A stretch of DNA of 64,000 nt from a bacterium (GCA_018222765.1 JAAEZT010000003.1:124001-188000); one strand, 5' to 3'. Counted from the stretch's first letter, positions 51,766 through 60,503 are shown. Notes: a model not told the origin generated them from the letters alone. A program made the numbers and translations.

Positions 51766-51948
51766 TCATTTTTTACCCATCGCGAGCACATTAACCAACC
51801 CGACTGCCACATTCTCCGCCCTATAAAGATAGAGCAGGCTGATAATATCCCAACGGCGGAAAACTAATCGGAGAAGAGAAACCACTTTGGCGCCCAAGGG
51901 AGCGAGCGCCAATGCACGCCGCAAAGCCTCTTTAAGAAAAGGAAGCAT
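51766..51948 (-). CDS. Possible small basic hydrophobic protein downstream of msrB
   Basis: 60 residues. The ATG follows directly on the msrB stop (TGA then ATG), and AGGAG inside the end of msrB lies 4-5 bases before it, so translational coupling is possible. The peptide alternates basic and hydrophobic residues (LKEALRRALALAPLGAKVV, LLRLVFRRWDIISLLYLY) and could form amphipathic helices at a membrane. I recognise no family. It could equally be a chance frame, as nothing but the ribosome site and position supports it. Confidence 0.4.
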   Translation of the reverse strand: MLPFLKEALRRALALAPLGAKVVSLLRLVFRRWDIISLLYLYRAENVAVGLVNVLAMGKK

Positions 51949-52542
51949 TCACTCCTTCTTCTCTCCGCTCTTATCGTCTTCTTTATCCTTCTTGGGATCT
52001 GCAGGAACAAACTTCAACACGGTGCCATTGATGCAATAGCGTTGCTTTGTCGGAGTAGTTTTCCCATTGAACGCCGAAAACAACTCATTCTCGAAAACAT
52101 GGCCAAGGTGACCGTCACAAACTTTGCACAGCACCTCGGTGCGCGCGTATCCCAAATGGTAATCGACCGAAGTCTTCACATTCTTTGCTTTGGCTGGATC
52201 ATAAAATGACGGCCATCCGCAATGGGAATCAAACTTGGTCTTCGACGAAAAGAGCTCGGCATTGCAGCCCGCACAATAATAAGTCCCCGCACCCTGGGCT
52301 TTGAACTCCTTGTAAACCTGTCCATTCGAGCGCTCGGTCCCGGCCTTGCGAAGAATGACGTATTGCTCGGGTGTAAGCTTCTTCTTCCACTCTTCATCGG
52401 TCATTTTGGCAATTTCTTCCTTGGTGAGTTCGGTAGGCTTTTCCTTAGAGGTTTCCATGACTTTTTCTTTGGGAGATTGGGCGAGGGCAAAAATTCCGGC
52501 GGCAGCCACAGCTACCAGAGAGATTGAAATAATGCGTTTCAT
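51949..52542 (-). CDS. msrB: Exported peptide-methionine (R)-S-oxide reductase
   Basis: 197 residues. An N-terminal signal peptide (ISISLVAVAAAGIFALAQS) is followed by a charged linker and the MsrB domain (about 55-180): LTPEQYVILRKAGTERSNG, zinc cysteines Cys90/Cys93 (YYCAGC) and Cys139/Cys142 (LCKVCDGHLGHVF), FDSHCGWPSFYD, and the catalytic Cys170 in RYCINGTVLKF. MsrB reduces the R form of methionine sulfoxide in proteins. The signal peptide places it in the periplasm, where it would repair oxidised envelope proteins. It diverges from the M23-like gene, 91 bases apart. No msrA is next to it. Confidence 0.93.
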   Translation of the reverse strand: MKRIISISLVAVAAAGIFALAQSPKEKVMETSKEKPTELTKEEIAKMTDEEWKKKLTPEQYVILRKAGTERSNGQVYKEFKAQGAGTYYCAGCNAELFSSKTKFDSHCGWPSFYDPAKAKNVKTSVDYHLGYARTEVLCKVCDGHLGHVFENELFSAFNGKTTPTKQRYCINGTVLKFVPADPKKDKEDDKSGEKKE

Positions 52543-52633
52543 AATATTGAGAGGCTAGACCGAAGAAATTGTCCCGTCAAATTCCACGGACTTCAGGTTT
52601 GCCTGAAGGCGGGATGACGGCAAGAGTCTTCCT

Positions 52634-53449
52634 GTGCAGATACGGCGAAGAACAGTCATTGTTTCGGCTCTCATCCTTTTGGGACTCGCTTTTCTCGTCA
52701 TCGGCATTCTGATGCAACGGCCCATGCCAAAATTCTACGCCCATTCCCTGCGTAACTGGCAAGAGGCGGATGCCACGGCAGGCTATCCCATCGCCGCCGG
52801 AAAAGCAGGAGAATTCTGGACCGCAGAGTTCAATCCCAACCTGAGCCACCTGCGAAGTCTGGAGCGATACCAACTCCCCATCGCACGTAATTTTACCCAC
52901 CCCTGCGGAAATCTTGCCACTATCGAGAAACAATCTCCGGCTGCGGTGGAATTTAATGCTCCAGGAAACAAAGTCTTCGCCGCAGGTAACGGCCTGATTC
53001 TCGCCATCACCAAAACCCGCGGCTATCCCGGAAAGTCCATCCTGATGGGGCACCGCCTCCCCAACAACGACATTGTGCAATCTCTCTACGCCGGACTCAG
53101 CTCCCATACCGTCCGGGTTGGCGAGCGAGTGGCTGGTGGAGAAATGATCGGAGAAAAAGAAAACTCACTTTACTTCGAAGTTCGGCAGGGATCAGGGGTC
53201 GACTTGGGCTTGGAGGTCATTGAAGGAGTCACCCTGAACGCACCGCACAACGAAGCCAAATTCAACCGAATCAGTCCGCTCAAGTTCCTCGAAAGCCACG
53301 GTTTGCATTCCTCACCCAGAATCACAAATGCCATGACTATTATTCGCGCACAAAAAACCGACCCTGAGCGAGCCCTGGAAAGCTTGGAATTCGACGCAGC
53401 CTCGGCCCTCAAGTTACAAGAACTGATGGAAAAGAAAAAGCAGGACTAA
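52634..53449 (+). CDS. Membrane-anchored degenerate M23 (LytM-like) protein
   Basis: 271 residues from a GTG start at 52634. One N-terminal membrane segment (VIVSALILLGLAFLVIGIL) is followed by a LytM/M23-like domain at about 100-190: FNAPGNKVFAAGNGLILAI, VRVGERVAGGEMIG, and SLYFEVRQGS. In active M23 peptidases the last motif reads HxHFEVR; here the two His positions are Ser178 and Tyr180, and the first His/Asp pair is also absent. It is therefore probably not an enzyme but, like EnvC or NlpD, a regulatory or scaffolding protein at the cell wall. Its stop overlaps the stop of the convergent phospholipase-D-like gene by 4 bases. Confidence 0.75.
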   Translation: MQIRRRTVIVSALILLGLAFLVIGILMQRPMPKFYAHSLRNWQEADATAGYPIAAGKAGEFWTAEFNPNLSHLRSLERYQLPIARNFTHPCGNLATIEKQSPAAVEFNAPGNKVFAAGNGLILAITKTRGYPGKSILMGHRLPNNDIVQSLYAGLSSHTVRVGERVAGGEMIGEKENSLYFEVRQGSGVDLGLEVIEGVTLNAPHNEAKFNRISPLKFLESHGLHSSPRITNAMTIIRAQKTDPERALESLEFDAASALKLQELMEKKKQD

Positions 53450-54699
53450 AGCTGGTTCTCAATCAAACGGGCGAAAAACCGTTTGTACCACGCTTCTAAG
53501 ACTTCGGGTAGGTTCTCCATGGTAATCTCCCGGGACTTCTTCAAATCAACACGAAACATTCGGGTCTGCTCCTTTGCAAAAGCCACAGAGTCAACGTGCA
53601 GGTTCACCTCGTCGTTAATGAAAAATGAACGGTCGTCGAGATTGCCTGAACCGATAATGCTCAGGCGGCCGTCGGCTACGAGCAGCTTGCCGTGCATCAT
53701 GGTGGCTTCGTATTGATAAATCCGAATCCCCCCCCGCAAAAGCTCCACCCAATGGTTCTGGGAAGCATAGCGAGAAGGCTTTGAATCAATGTCCTTATTC
53801 GGCACCAATATTTCAATCTTCACTCCGCGCGCGGCCGCTTTAAGAAGAGCCTCACGAAAAGGCTTGGTTGGAACAAAATAGGACTGGGCCATTAAAAGCG
53901 ACTCGCGGGAGGAATTGATCGCCATCAAGACCGAGTGGGCCAACGGATGCTTTCGATCTTTCGGAGAATCAAAAACAAACTGCGCCCGCAGATTCCCACG
54001 CCGCGAAAGCTTTGGAAAATACTCCCGACCCCGAAGCTCTTTCCCCGTCATCTCGCTCCAGTTCTCACAGAACGCTTCTTGCAGTTGCTCCACAGCCGGG
54101 CCTCTAACTTCATATTGTGTATCCCGCCAAAAGGAAGGACTCTGCGCATTTCCCGTCCAGGCTTGGGCAAAGCCCGCGCCCCCGGTGAAGCCAACTTTTC
54201 CATCAACCACGAGAATTTTCCGGTGGGTCCGGTTGCTCAGGGCAATCGGGGAAATATTGTGGAGCGGGTGATAAATTTCTACCTCAACTCCGGCATTTCT
54301 CATCAAGCCAATATTGAACTTTCCGACATCCCGAGAACCCACACCATCCAAAATGACATGCACTGCCACGCCTTCGCGCGCTTTCTCCGCGAGGGCTTCC
54401 GAAAATTTCCGTGTCACCGGACTTTCGATAAACGCAAAGGTTTCAAAGGTGATCGACTTTTTTGCTCCTTGCACAGCCTTCAACATAGGAGGAAAAAATG
54501 CCTCTCCATTGACAAGCGTTCTCACCGCATTTCCTTCATGCCACGACACCCGGGAGGCCTTGGAAAATTCCTTCGCAAATTCAGGTGTGCGAACAGCGAA
54601 CCCGGCGCCAACTGAGGCATCGACCGACCGATGGAAACAACCGGAGAGCAATCCCGCACACAGTGCGAAGACAACGAACGCTTTATCTTCCTTCCGCAA
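53446..54699 (-). CDS. Phospholipase D family synthase (cardiolipin synthase-like), probable lipoprotein
   Basis: Two HKD motifs define the family: HRKILVVD (His159, Lys161, Asp166) and HGKLLVAD (His336, Lys338, Asp343), followed by GSGNLDDRS. Cardiolipin synthases of this type join two phosphatidylglycerols at the membrane; other phosphatidyl-transfer or hydrolysis roles are possible. The start is uncertain. A TTG at 54699 gives 417 residues with a lipoprotein-like signal (AFVVFALCAGLLSGCFHR, Cys21). An ATG at 54837 would overlap the upstream phosphoesterase gene by more than 150 bases and bury that signal inside the protein, so the TTG is preferred. GGAAGGAAGA near the start does not fit either choice well. 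Confidence 0.87.
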   Translation of the reverse strand: MRKEDKAFVVFALCAGLLSGCFHRSVDASVGAGFAVRTPEFAKEFSKASRVSWHEGNAVRTLVNGEAFFPPMLKAVQGAKKSITFETFAFIESPVTRKFSEALAEKAREGVAVHVILDGVGSRDVGKFNIGLMRNAGVEVEIYHPLHNISPIALSNRTHRKILVVDGKVGFTGGAGFAQAWTGNAQSPSFWRDTQYEVRGPAVEQLQEAFCENWSEMTGKELRGREYFPKLSRRGNLRAQFVFDSPKDRKHPLAHSVLMAINSSRESLLMAQSYFVPTKPFREALLKAAARGVKIEILVPNKDIDSKPSRYASQNHWVELLRGGIRIYQYEATMMHGKLLVADGRLSIIGSGNLDDRSFFINDEVNLHVDSVAFAKEQTRMFRVDLKKSREITMENLPEVLEAWYKRFFARLIENQL

Positions 54700-55405
54700 G
54701 ACGTTCGGAAAGAACCCCGGGCAATCCAGCCGCGATGATCTTTTGCTGGGTGGTGGCAAGATCATACTCCACACGGCGGAAATACACCCTGGAAGTTGGA
54801 ATATCATAAATCGCGTAACAGGCCCGCCAATCACCATCGCGGGGCTGGCCCACCGATCCGGTGTTGATAAAATATTTCATCCCCGGTTCGATCTCAACCG
54901 AATCAGATTCGATCTCTCCCACCCGGCTGTCGCGAATAAAAATTCTCGGCACGTGCGTGTGCCCGTGGAAACAAAGATTGGTAAACTGGTAGGAGAAGTT
55001 CGACATGGCATCAAACTTATTGGTGACGTAATTCCACGACTGCGGTTGATCGAGGGTCGAGTGCACCACTGTGAAATCTTCCACCTGACGAACCATACGG
55101 AGGTTGCGAAGCCATTCGCGTTGTTCCTCTGAGAGTTGATCCCGAGTCCACTGCAAAGCCGTCGCAGCCACCGGGTTCATCGCTTCCAGACTGTGACTCC
55201 CGGCGGCATCCTCATCGTGGTTGCCTTTCACCACCGGCCAATCGGTGCTCCGGATCATTTCTAGGCATGCAAAAGGATCGGCATTATAACCCACAATATC
55301 ACCCATACAGACTCGGTGTGTACACGACTGCTCCTCAGCATCTTGGAGGACTGCTTCAAGAGCTTCCAAATTAGCGTGGATATCTCCGAAAAGGGCAATA
55401 CGCAT
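54683..55405 (-). CDS. Calcineurin-type metallophosphoesterase
   Basis: 240 residues with all metal-binding blocks of the YfcE/MJ0936-like family: FGDIHANLEAL, MGDIVGYNADP, VVKGNHDEDA, TVVHSTLDQP, and FHGHTHVPR, closing with FINTGSVGQPRDGDW. Such enzymes cleave phosphodiesters or phosphomonoesters using two metal ions in the cytoplasm; the substrate is unknown. There is no signal peptide. The end of the gene overlaps the probable start of the phospholipase-D-like gene, so the two are likely co-transcribed. Confidence 0.93.
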   Translation of the reverse strand: MRIALFGDIHANLEALEAVLQDAEEQSCTHRVCMGDIVGYNADPFACLEMIRSTDWPVVKGNHDEDAAGSHSLEAMNPVAATALQWTRDQLSEEQREWLRNLRMVRQVEDFTVVHSTLDQPQSWNYVTNKFDAMSNFSYQFTNLCFHGHTHVPRIFIRDSRVGEIESDSVEIEPGMKYFINTGSVGQPRDGDWRACYAIYDIPTSRVYFRRVEYDLATTQQKIIAAGLPGVLSERLAEGR

Positions 55406-55482
55406 GGGGCGAATGAACGAGGCTTTAGATTCACCAAAGGATGCAAAAGTGTAAAGGTTAGATTAGCTCTCCCTTCAAAGAG

Positions 55483-56508
55483 TTATTTCCTACCCTGAAA
55501 ATACGGATTTCCGGACCTCGAATGCGGCAGCACGTTCCGCTTACTACGAAAATCTTTGGGAATTCGGTACCTTGAATTGACCAAGAAAGGGATCCAATCC
55601 GGAGGAACATCGAGTTTATTCGCGAGAATTCGTAGGGTATCATCAATACTCCCCCGAAAATATCCCTCCTCCTCGGTGCGCAAACGGTAATTGTAGAGAT
55701 TTCGATAGGCTTCCTCTTCCGAACGAAAAATCTCCAAAATCCCCGGTCGACCCTCGGATAGAGGAAGACTTGGGTTTGTCCACAGGGTATAGAGAATGGC
55801 CCGAAACGAGGGTAACCTCAGATGGCTGGGATCTTGCTCAAGAAGCTTACGTGCCTCGAAATATCCCTCAATTTCCCGCCCGGGAATCTGGGCGAGAAGA
55901 TAAACATACCGCCGCTCATATATCCGGCTCTTCCCAAACGACGCGGCCATCTTATAGGCCTCCAAGGCCCTCTCGTAATCCGGACGTTTGAATCTGTTAG
56001 ACCATAGGGAACCAAGCTCACCCCACAAATGATGTGCATCTGGAATCTGCCTCAATCCCTCGCGATAAAAAGCATCGCCAGCCTCAAGATATTCCCGCTC
56101 CATGGTTTCCCGCTGGATCGGTTTCAAGTCATGACGATTCCTCGCCCACGAGGCCGCATTATAGGCCAGATGCCATCCTCCATGTGACCAGTAAAACGAG
56201 TTGTAGGGATCCAAGGAAGTGATGACGTCATAATCCTGTTTCAACTCATACCACTCCTGATTAGAAAAATGGTCCTGTGCTTCCAGACTCAATATTGAAG
56301 CCATCACCGAGCGCAATCCACCAAAAGTTCCCGCCAATCCGGTCTGCCCCATTTGATTCCACGTTTCCACGGAAACTTTCGGCGCCGCAATGCGGCGCTC
56401 CCGATAATCTTCAGTTAACTTTTGCTCGACCGGCATCCGAATCGCGCCGCTAAGCGCAAGCCCTATTGCGATCACGAGAATATTTCTGGATTTTAGAAAT
56501 CGTTTCAT
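55483..56508 (-). CDS. Membrane-anchored TPR-like protein in the ABC exporter operon
   Basis: 341 residues. One N-terminal membrane segment (ILVIAIGLALSGAI) is followed by helical repeats that look like tetratricopeptides: FYREGLRQIPDAHHLWGELG, and YERALEAYKMAASFGKSR. It begins 12 bases after the stop of the ABC permease gene on the same strand, so it belongs to that unit (ATPase, permease, TPR protein). It may be an accessory or adaptor protein of the exporter at the inner membrane. I do not recognise a named family. Confidence 0.8.
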   Translation of the reverse strand: MKRFLKSRNILVIAIGLALSGAIRMPVEQKLTEDYRERRIAAPKVSVETWNQMGQTGLAGTFGGLRSVMASILSLEAQDHFSNQEWYELKQDYDVITSLDPYNSFYWSHGGWHLAYNAASWARNRHDLKPIQRETMEREYLEAGDAFYREGLRQIPDAHHLWGELGSLWSNRFKRPDYERALEAYKMAASFGKSRIYERRYVYLLAQIPGREIEGYFEARKLLEQDPSHLRLPSFRAILYTLWTNPSLPLSEGRPGILEIFRSEEEAYRNLYNYRLRTEEEGYFRGSIDDTLRILANKLDVPPDWIPFLVNSRYRIPKDFRSKRNVLPHSRSGNPYFQGRK

Positions 56509-56520
56509 CGAATCGTCGCA

Positions 56521-57453
56521 TCAAAATTCCTTATCGGAGAAAACGAACCAGGACAGAACAGTATAAATCGCAATATAAAAGAAAGTCAGCCCACCCAAGT
56601 GGAGCATATCAAACACTCCAATTTCCATCGCTCTGGCCGCGCCATCCGAAACCGACTCAAACAGCTGGAAATCGGGAAATACCAGGGAAATTATTGTTCC
56701 TAAAATCCGGTCCACCATTCCTGGTTCTACGCCATATTCACCTTTCGTAAACAAACCCTCCCGCGCCAATGACTGAACGGCTCCGATGATCCAAATCATC
56801 ACGCTACTCGCGATGGTGAAAAGCGTTGAAGTCGAGAAGGTCGATATCAACAAAGCCACCGCGGCAATGATAGATGCCTTAAAAAAGTGTGCCAATACTC
56901 CGTATTGCAGAATCAAGCTCGGACCATGGGAAGCCACCTCGGCCTGTCCTTGTCGGACTTCCTCCTCACCCCAACCGATCGCGCCCAAATATTCGCCTAG
57001 CTCCGCACTTACCGCCTGCGTTCGATAGTGAAGCGTCACCACCATGAGAATATCCATCACCAACATCGCTACAAAAATCACCGAAATTACTCCGAGCAAT
57101 TTTCCCACCAAATAATCCAACCGTGGCACCGGTTTACACAAAATAGTATACAAAGTGCGATCCTCGATATCACCCGGAATTAACAAAGCAGTCGAGACGA
57201 TGGCAAAGAGCGAACTGAAAAGCATCATCGTGCCAAGGCAGAGATTCTTGTGCATCATCAACTCCTGCTGTGGCTGCGAAGCCTCTGGTCCTTCATACCA
57301 AAAGACATCAAAAAACTGCAGCCCTACAAACAATAAAGCGATTGGTGCGAGAAAATAAAACACCTTCATTCGCACCAATTGCGTCACGGTGCTCAGGGCA
57401 ATAATTCCCGCACGACGCGGCGAAAAGAAACTGGTTCCAGATCGATCACTCAT
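56521..57453 (-). CDS. ABC-2 type transporter permease
   Basis: 310 residues with about six hydrophobic segments, including VFYFLAPIALLFVGLQFF, LFSSLFAIVSTALLIPG and FTIASSVMIWIIGAV. DIEDRTLYTILCKPVPRLDY, after the second membrane segment, is the typical ABC-2 pattern that contacts the ATPase. It starts 2 bases after the ATPase gene stop, so the two form one exporter. The cargo is not shown. A larger periplasmic loop (GEYLGAIGWGEEEVRQGQAE) lies mid-protein. Confidence 0.9.
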   Translation of the reverse strand: MSDRSGTSFFSPRRAGIIALSTVTQLVRMKVFYFLAPIALLFVGLQFFDVFWYEGPEASQPQQELMMHKNLCLGTMMLFSSLFAIVSTALLIPGDIEDRTLYTILCKPVPRLDYLVGKLLGVISVIFVAMLVMDILMVVTLHYRTQAVSAELGEYLGAIGWGEEEVRQGQAEVASHGPSLILQYGVLAHFFKASIIAAVALLISTFSTSTLFTIASSVMIWIIGAVQSLAREGLFTKGEYGVEPGMVDRILGTIISLVFPDFQLFESVSDGAARAMEIGVFDMLHLGGLTFFYIAIYTVLSWFVFSDKEF

Positions 57454-57455
57454 GA

Positions 57456-58337
57456 TTACTTTGTGCTGACTGCTTTCTGATTGGATTCAGCTTCTATGGT
57501 TTCTTTTAAGAAGAGACTCTCCAGCGACGAACGCGGATGCCCCTCCGAAACCAACTCCCCCTTATTCGCTTGATCCACCAGATTCCGAATCTGCTCCAGC
57601 AACTCAGGCGGGGCATCTTGAAGAATAATCTCGGTACGATCCTGCATCGAGGTGAGCTCTTCAAGATTCCCTTCATTCACCATTTTGCCCCGATGAATAA
57701 TGCCCACCCGGTCACAGATTTCCTGAACCTGCTCGAGTAAATGGGAACACAGAAATACAGTAATACCGCGTCCCTTGAGATCGAGAATCAAGTCGCGGAT
57801 CTGACGCGACCCCATTGGATCCACCCCGGCCGTCGGTTCATCCAGCACGACCAACCGAGGATCCTGCACCAAAGCCTGAGCTAACCCGATCCGCTGCAAC
57901 ATTCCTTTGGAAAAGCCCCGCAGTCTCCGATGGCGCGCTTCTTCCAACCCAACCAACTCCAACATCTCATTCACTCGTGCCTTAAGTAACGCTCCGCGCA
58001 TTCCGCAGAGCCTACCATAAAAACTCACCGTCTCAGCGGCTGATAAATGTTTATAAAAGTAGGGATTCTCGGGTAAAAATCCCACCTCCATCCGCGAGTC
58101 CACCTTCGAGGAATCCCTTCCAAAAATGGCGCAGCTTCCCGCAGTCGGCTTCACCAAACCCAGAACCGCTTTCATCGTCGTCGACTTTCCCGAGCCATTG
58201 GGACCAATCAAGCCGTAGACCTCACCGGGCGCGATAGAGAGAGAAACCTCATCAACCGCCCTAATCCCTCCTCCACGAAAGGATCCCTTAAAATCCTTCA
58301 CCAATCGATTGACCTGCACTGCGGGAACCTCGCTCAT
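57456..58337 (-). CDS. ABC transporter ATP-binding protein
   Basis: 293 residues from the ATG at 58337 (MSEVPAVQVNRLVKDF). Walker A is GPNGSGKST, the signature is LRGFSKGMLQRIGLA (SKGMLQ form, usual for ABC-2 exporters), Walker B is RLVVLDEPTAGVDP, and the switch His is in FLCSHLLEQ. It powers the permease encoded 2 bases downstream; a TPR-like protein follows. ABC-2 exporters of this type move drugs, lipids or polysaccharides, or act in gliding and sporulation; no substrate can be assigned. Another ATG lies 6 bases upstream at 58343. Confidence 0.95.
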   Translation of the reverse strand: MSEVPAVQVNRLVKDFKGSFRGGGIRAVDEVSLSIAPGEVYGLIGPNGSGKSTTMKAVLGLVKPTAGSCAIFGRDSSKVDSRMEVGFLPENPYFYKHLSAAETVSFYGRLCGMRGALLKARVNEMLELVGLEEARHRRLRGFSKGMLQRIGLAQALVQDPRLVVLDEPTAGVDPMGSRQIRDLILDLKGRGITVFLCSHLLEQVQEICDRVGIIHRGKMVNEGNLEELTSMQDRTEIILQDAPPELLEQIRNLVDQANKGELVSEGHPRSSLESLFLKETIEAESNQKAVSTK

Positions 58338-58500
58338 TATCATCCCAGCGTAGCGACCCATTCATTACGTGCAAGAGAGTTGACATTGTTACCGCTCTTT
58401 CCTGCTTACATGATCGCTCAAGAAATAGATGATAAAAGCCATCGTGAGTCGATTACTAGCCGCACCCTCCTCAAAGGACGGCGATTTTTGTGCCCACTCA

Positions 58501-59763
58501 TCACGGAAAAAGCCCGCGGGTCTTTTTCACCCTGGCCACCAAATCAATCCCGGTCGCAAGAGCTCCCAGACGATGACCACACTCTCTCTCCTCACAGAAA
58601 TCCATGAGATTCTCAAAAGCTTCATTCAATTTGGTTTCCAGCTTCGCCAATACCTCCGGCTTGGTCCAACTGAAGCGTTGCAAATTCTGCACCCACTCAA
58701 AGTAACTCACCGTCACTCCGCCGGCATTGCATAAGACGTCTGGAATCAGGAAAATATCTCCCCGCTCTTCAATGATGGCATCGGCTTCCGGAGTTGTCGG
58801 ACCATTCGCCGCTTCCGCCAGAATCCTGCACTTCAAGTTCGCGGCATTCTTCTCCGTAATGACGCGCTCCATTGCCGCTGGAACGAGAATATCGCACTCC
58901 TGCTCCAACATCTCATCGGGATCGATCGCCTCCGCATCCGGAAAGCCAGCCACTCCTCCAGTCTTCGCCACGTGAGCACGAAGATCCGATGCATCAATCC
59001 CCGCCTTGTTCCAAATTGCTCCGGAAAGATCCGAGACCCCACGCACATGCATTCCATAGCCCGACATCGTCTCGACAGCATACGAGCCGACATTTCCAAA
59101 TCCCTGCACTACCGCCGAAGCTCCCGAGACCGGAAGCCCCAACCTGTTGAGCGCGCGCGTCGCCAGGAACGCCACGCCGTGCCCCGTCGCCTGGGCCCTC
59201 CCTTCACTCCCCTGGAGCTCCACCGGTTTCCCCGTGATCACTTCCGGAACAAAACGACCTTCCCGCGTCGAGTAGGTATCCAAAATCCACGCCATATGCT
59301 GCGCTGTCGTCCCCACGTCAGGAGCCATAACATCCACTTCCGGTCCAATGAACTGCCCGATCTCCTGGGCGAACCTACGCGTCAATCGCTCTTGCTCACC
59401 CATGCTCATCGCGCACGGATCGCACGCAATACCTCCCTTGCCTCCACCATAGGGCAATCCCATCAAAGCACACTTCCAGTTCATCCACATCGCCAGAGCA
59501 GCAACCTCTCCCAGCTTAACCGAGGGGTGAAATCTCAAACCTCCCTTCACCGGCCCCCGCGATAGATGATGCTGCACCCGATATCCAAAAAAGACCTCCG
59601 TCCTCCCGTCATCCATCGTCACTGGAAGACTCACCGTGATAAGACGCTTAGGCCATTTGCACCGTTCCCTGACCCGTTGTTCCAGCCCCAAAAAATCCGC
59701 TACCCGGTCAAACTGCTCCGCCGCCATCCCAAAAACCGGATCCTGCAGTAAATCTTCCTTCAT
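58501..59763 (-). CDS. gdhA: Glu/Leu/Phe/Val dehydrogenase (glutamate dehydrogenase type)
   Basis: 420 residues. Catalytic Lys109 lies in LPYGGGKGGIACDP. The Rossmann fold is marked by GFGNVGSYAV (221-230). FGYRVQHHLSRGPVKGGLRF and VDVMAPDVGTTAQHMAW are typical of the 420-residue glutamate dehydrogenases. It interconverts glutamate and 2-oxoglutarate with ammonia in the cytoplasm; cofactor choice cannot be read reliably. A short frame (59776-59832) with its own ribosome site ends 12 bases before the start and may couple its translation. A gap of 163 bases follows before the ABC ATPase gene. Confidence 0.95.
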   Translation of the reverse strand: MKEDLLQDPVFGMAAEQFDRVADFLGLEQRVRERCKWPKRLITVSLPVTMDDGRTEVFFGYRVQHHLSRGPVKGGLRFHPSVKLGEVAALAMWMNWKCALMGLPYGGGKGGIACDPCAMSMGEQERLTRRFAQEIGQFIGPEVDVMAPDVGTTAQHMAWILDTYSTREGRFVPEVITGKPVELQGSEGRAQATGHGVAFLATRALNRLGLPVSGASAVVQGFGNVGSYAVETMSGYGMHVRGVSDLSGAIWNKAGIDASDLRAHVAKTGGVAGFPDAEAIDPDEMLEQECDILVPAAMERVITEKNAANLKCRILAEAANGPTTPEADAIIEERGDIFLIPDVLCNAGGVTVSYFEWVQNLQRFSWTKPEVLAKLETKLNEAFENLMDFCEERECGHRLGALATGIDLVARVKKTRGLFP

Positions 59764-59775
59764 CGTTACCCAAGG

Positions 59776-59832
59776 TTACTCCTCCTTCACAAGATGTCCA
59801 CTCACCGCTCCATTGATCTCGCCCCACACCAT
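59776..59832 (-). CDS. Candidate 18-residue leader peptide before the dehydrogenase gene
   Basis: The frame encodes MVWGEINGAVSGHLVKEE and stops. GAGGAG lies 4-5 bases before its ATG, a good ribosome site, and its own end (AAGGAGGAGTAA) carries another strong ribosome site just before the dehydrogenase start 12 bases further on. It may be a coupled leader peptide. It shows no run of a regulatory amino acid, so attenuation cannot be claimed. Confidence 0.35.
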   Translation of the reverse strand: MVWGEINGAVSGHLVKEE

Positions 59833-59903
59833 GATACTCCTCGTATCCTAAAAATGGTCCTTACTATTTTGATTAGCTCATCGAGCTTACACCTCGCCGC
59901 TTT

Positions 59904-60461
59904 CTACCCGATTAACTCGCTTCGCGTGAAAATACTCACGACCGGCACTCCATCCGCCTCAATCGCCGGACGGCCGCCTTCTTCGCGGTCAACCAACACC
60001 AGACAAAAAACCACCTCACCACCCGCGGCCCGAATGGCTTCGATCGCCTTGAGCGTCGAGCCGCCTGTCGTGATGACATCGTCAACCACCACCACGCGAT
60101 CGCCTTCCTTGAAATTCCCTTCGATCTGTTTTCCCCGCCCGTGCCCTTTCGGCTCCTTGCGCACCGTGAACACCTGCAACGCTTTTTCGTGCTCCGAGCT
60201 CGCCATCCCAACCACCAGAGAGATCGGATCCGCCCCCATCGTCATCCCGCCAATCGCATCCACCTCAAGCCCCTCGGCTTCAATTTTCTCGAGAACCAAA
60301 TCCCAACCCGCCTGACCAATCCAATGCGCCCCTTTGTTATCCAACGCCGTCACCCGACAGTCCACGTAAAGGTCGCTCTTCTTCCCCGAAGCGAGAGTAA
60401 AATCCCCGGTCCGAACCGATTTTTCAAGTAACATTGTCTTCAGATCATCCTTGGCGCTCAT
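59904..60461 (-). CDS. pyrE: Orotate phosphoribosyltransferase
   Basis: 185 residues from the ATG at 60461 (MSAKDDLKTMLLEKS); a TTG at 60497 would add 12 residues that do not look like the family. The PRPP-binding motif is VVVVDDVITTGGS (123-135). FTLASGKKSDLYVDCR and GGMTMGADPISLVV are typical of PyrE, as is VRKEPKGHGRGKQIEG (catalytic loop). It converts orotate and PRPP to OMP in pyrimidine synthesis. It lies 42 bases downstream of the enolase-superfamily gene on the same strand. Confidence 0.96.
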   Translation of the reverse strand: MSAKDDLKTMLLEKSVRTGDFTLASGKKSDLYVDCRVTALDNKGAHWIGQAGWDLVLEKIEAEGLEVDAIGGMTMGADPISLVVGMASSEHEKALQVFTVRKEPKGHGRGKQIEGNFKEGDRVVVVDDVITTGGSTLKAIEAIRAAGGEVVFCLVLVDREEGGRPAIEADGVPVVSIFTRSELIG

Positions 60462-60503
60462 CGAAGCGGAGCTTGCCGGACTCACGGAAAAAGACAATCC
60501 CTC

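Noticed and set aside
52591-52608. CTTCAGG/CCTGAAG hairpin as a terminator
   Set aside because: It lies between two divergent gene starts, so there is no transcript for it to end; it may just be part of a leader.
58338-58500. A 17-codon frame between the dehydrogenase and ABC ATPase genes
   Set aside because: Its GAGGAGGG sequence is too far from the ATG and nothing else supports translation.
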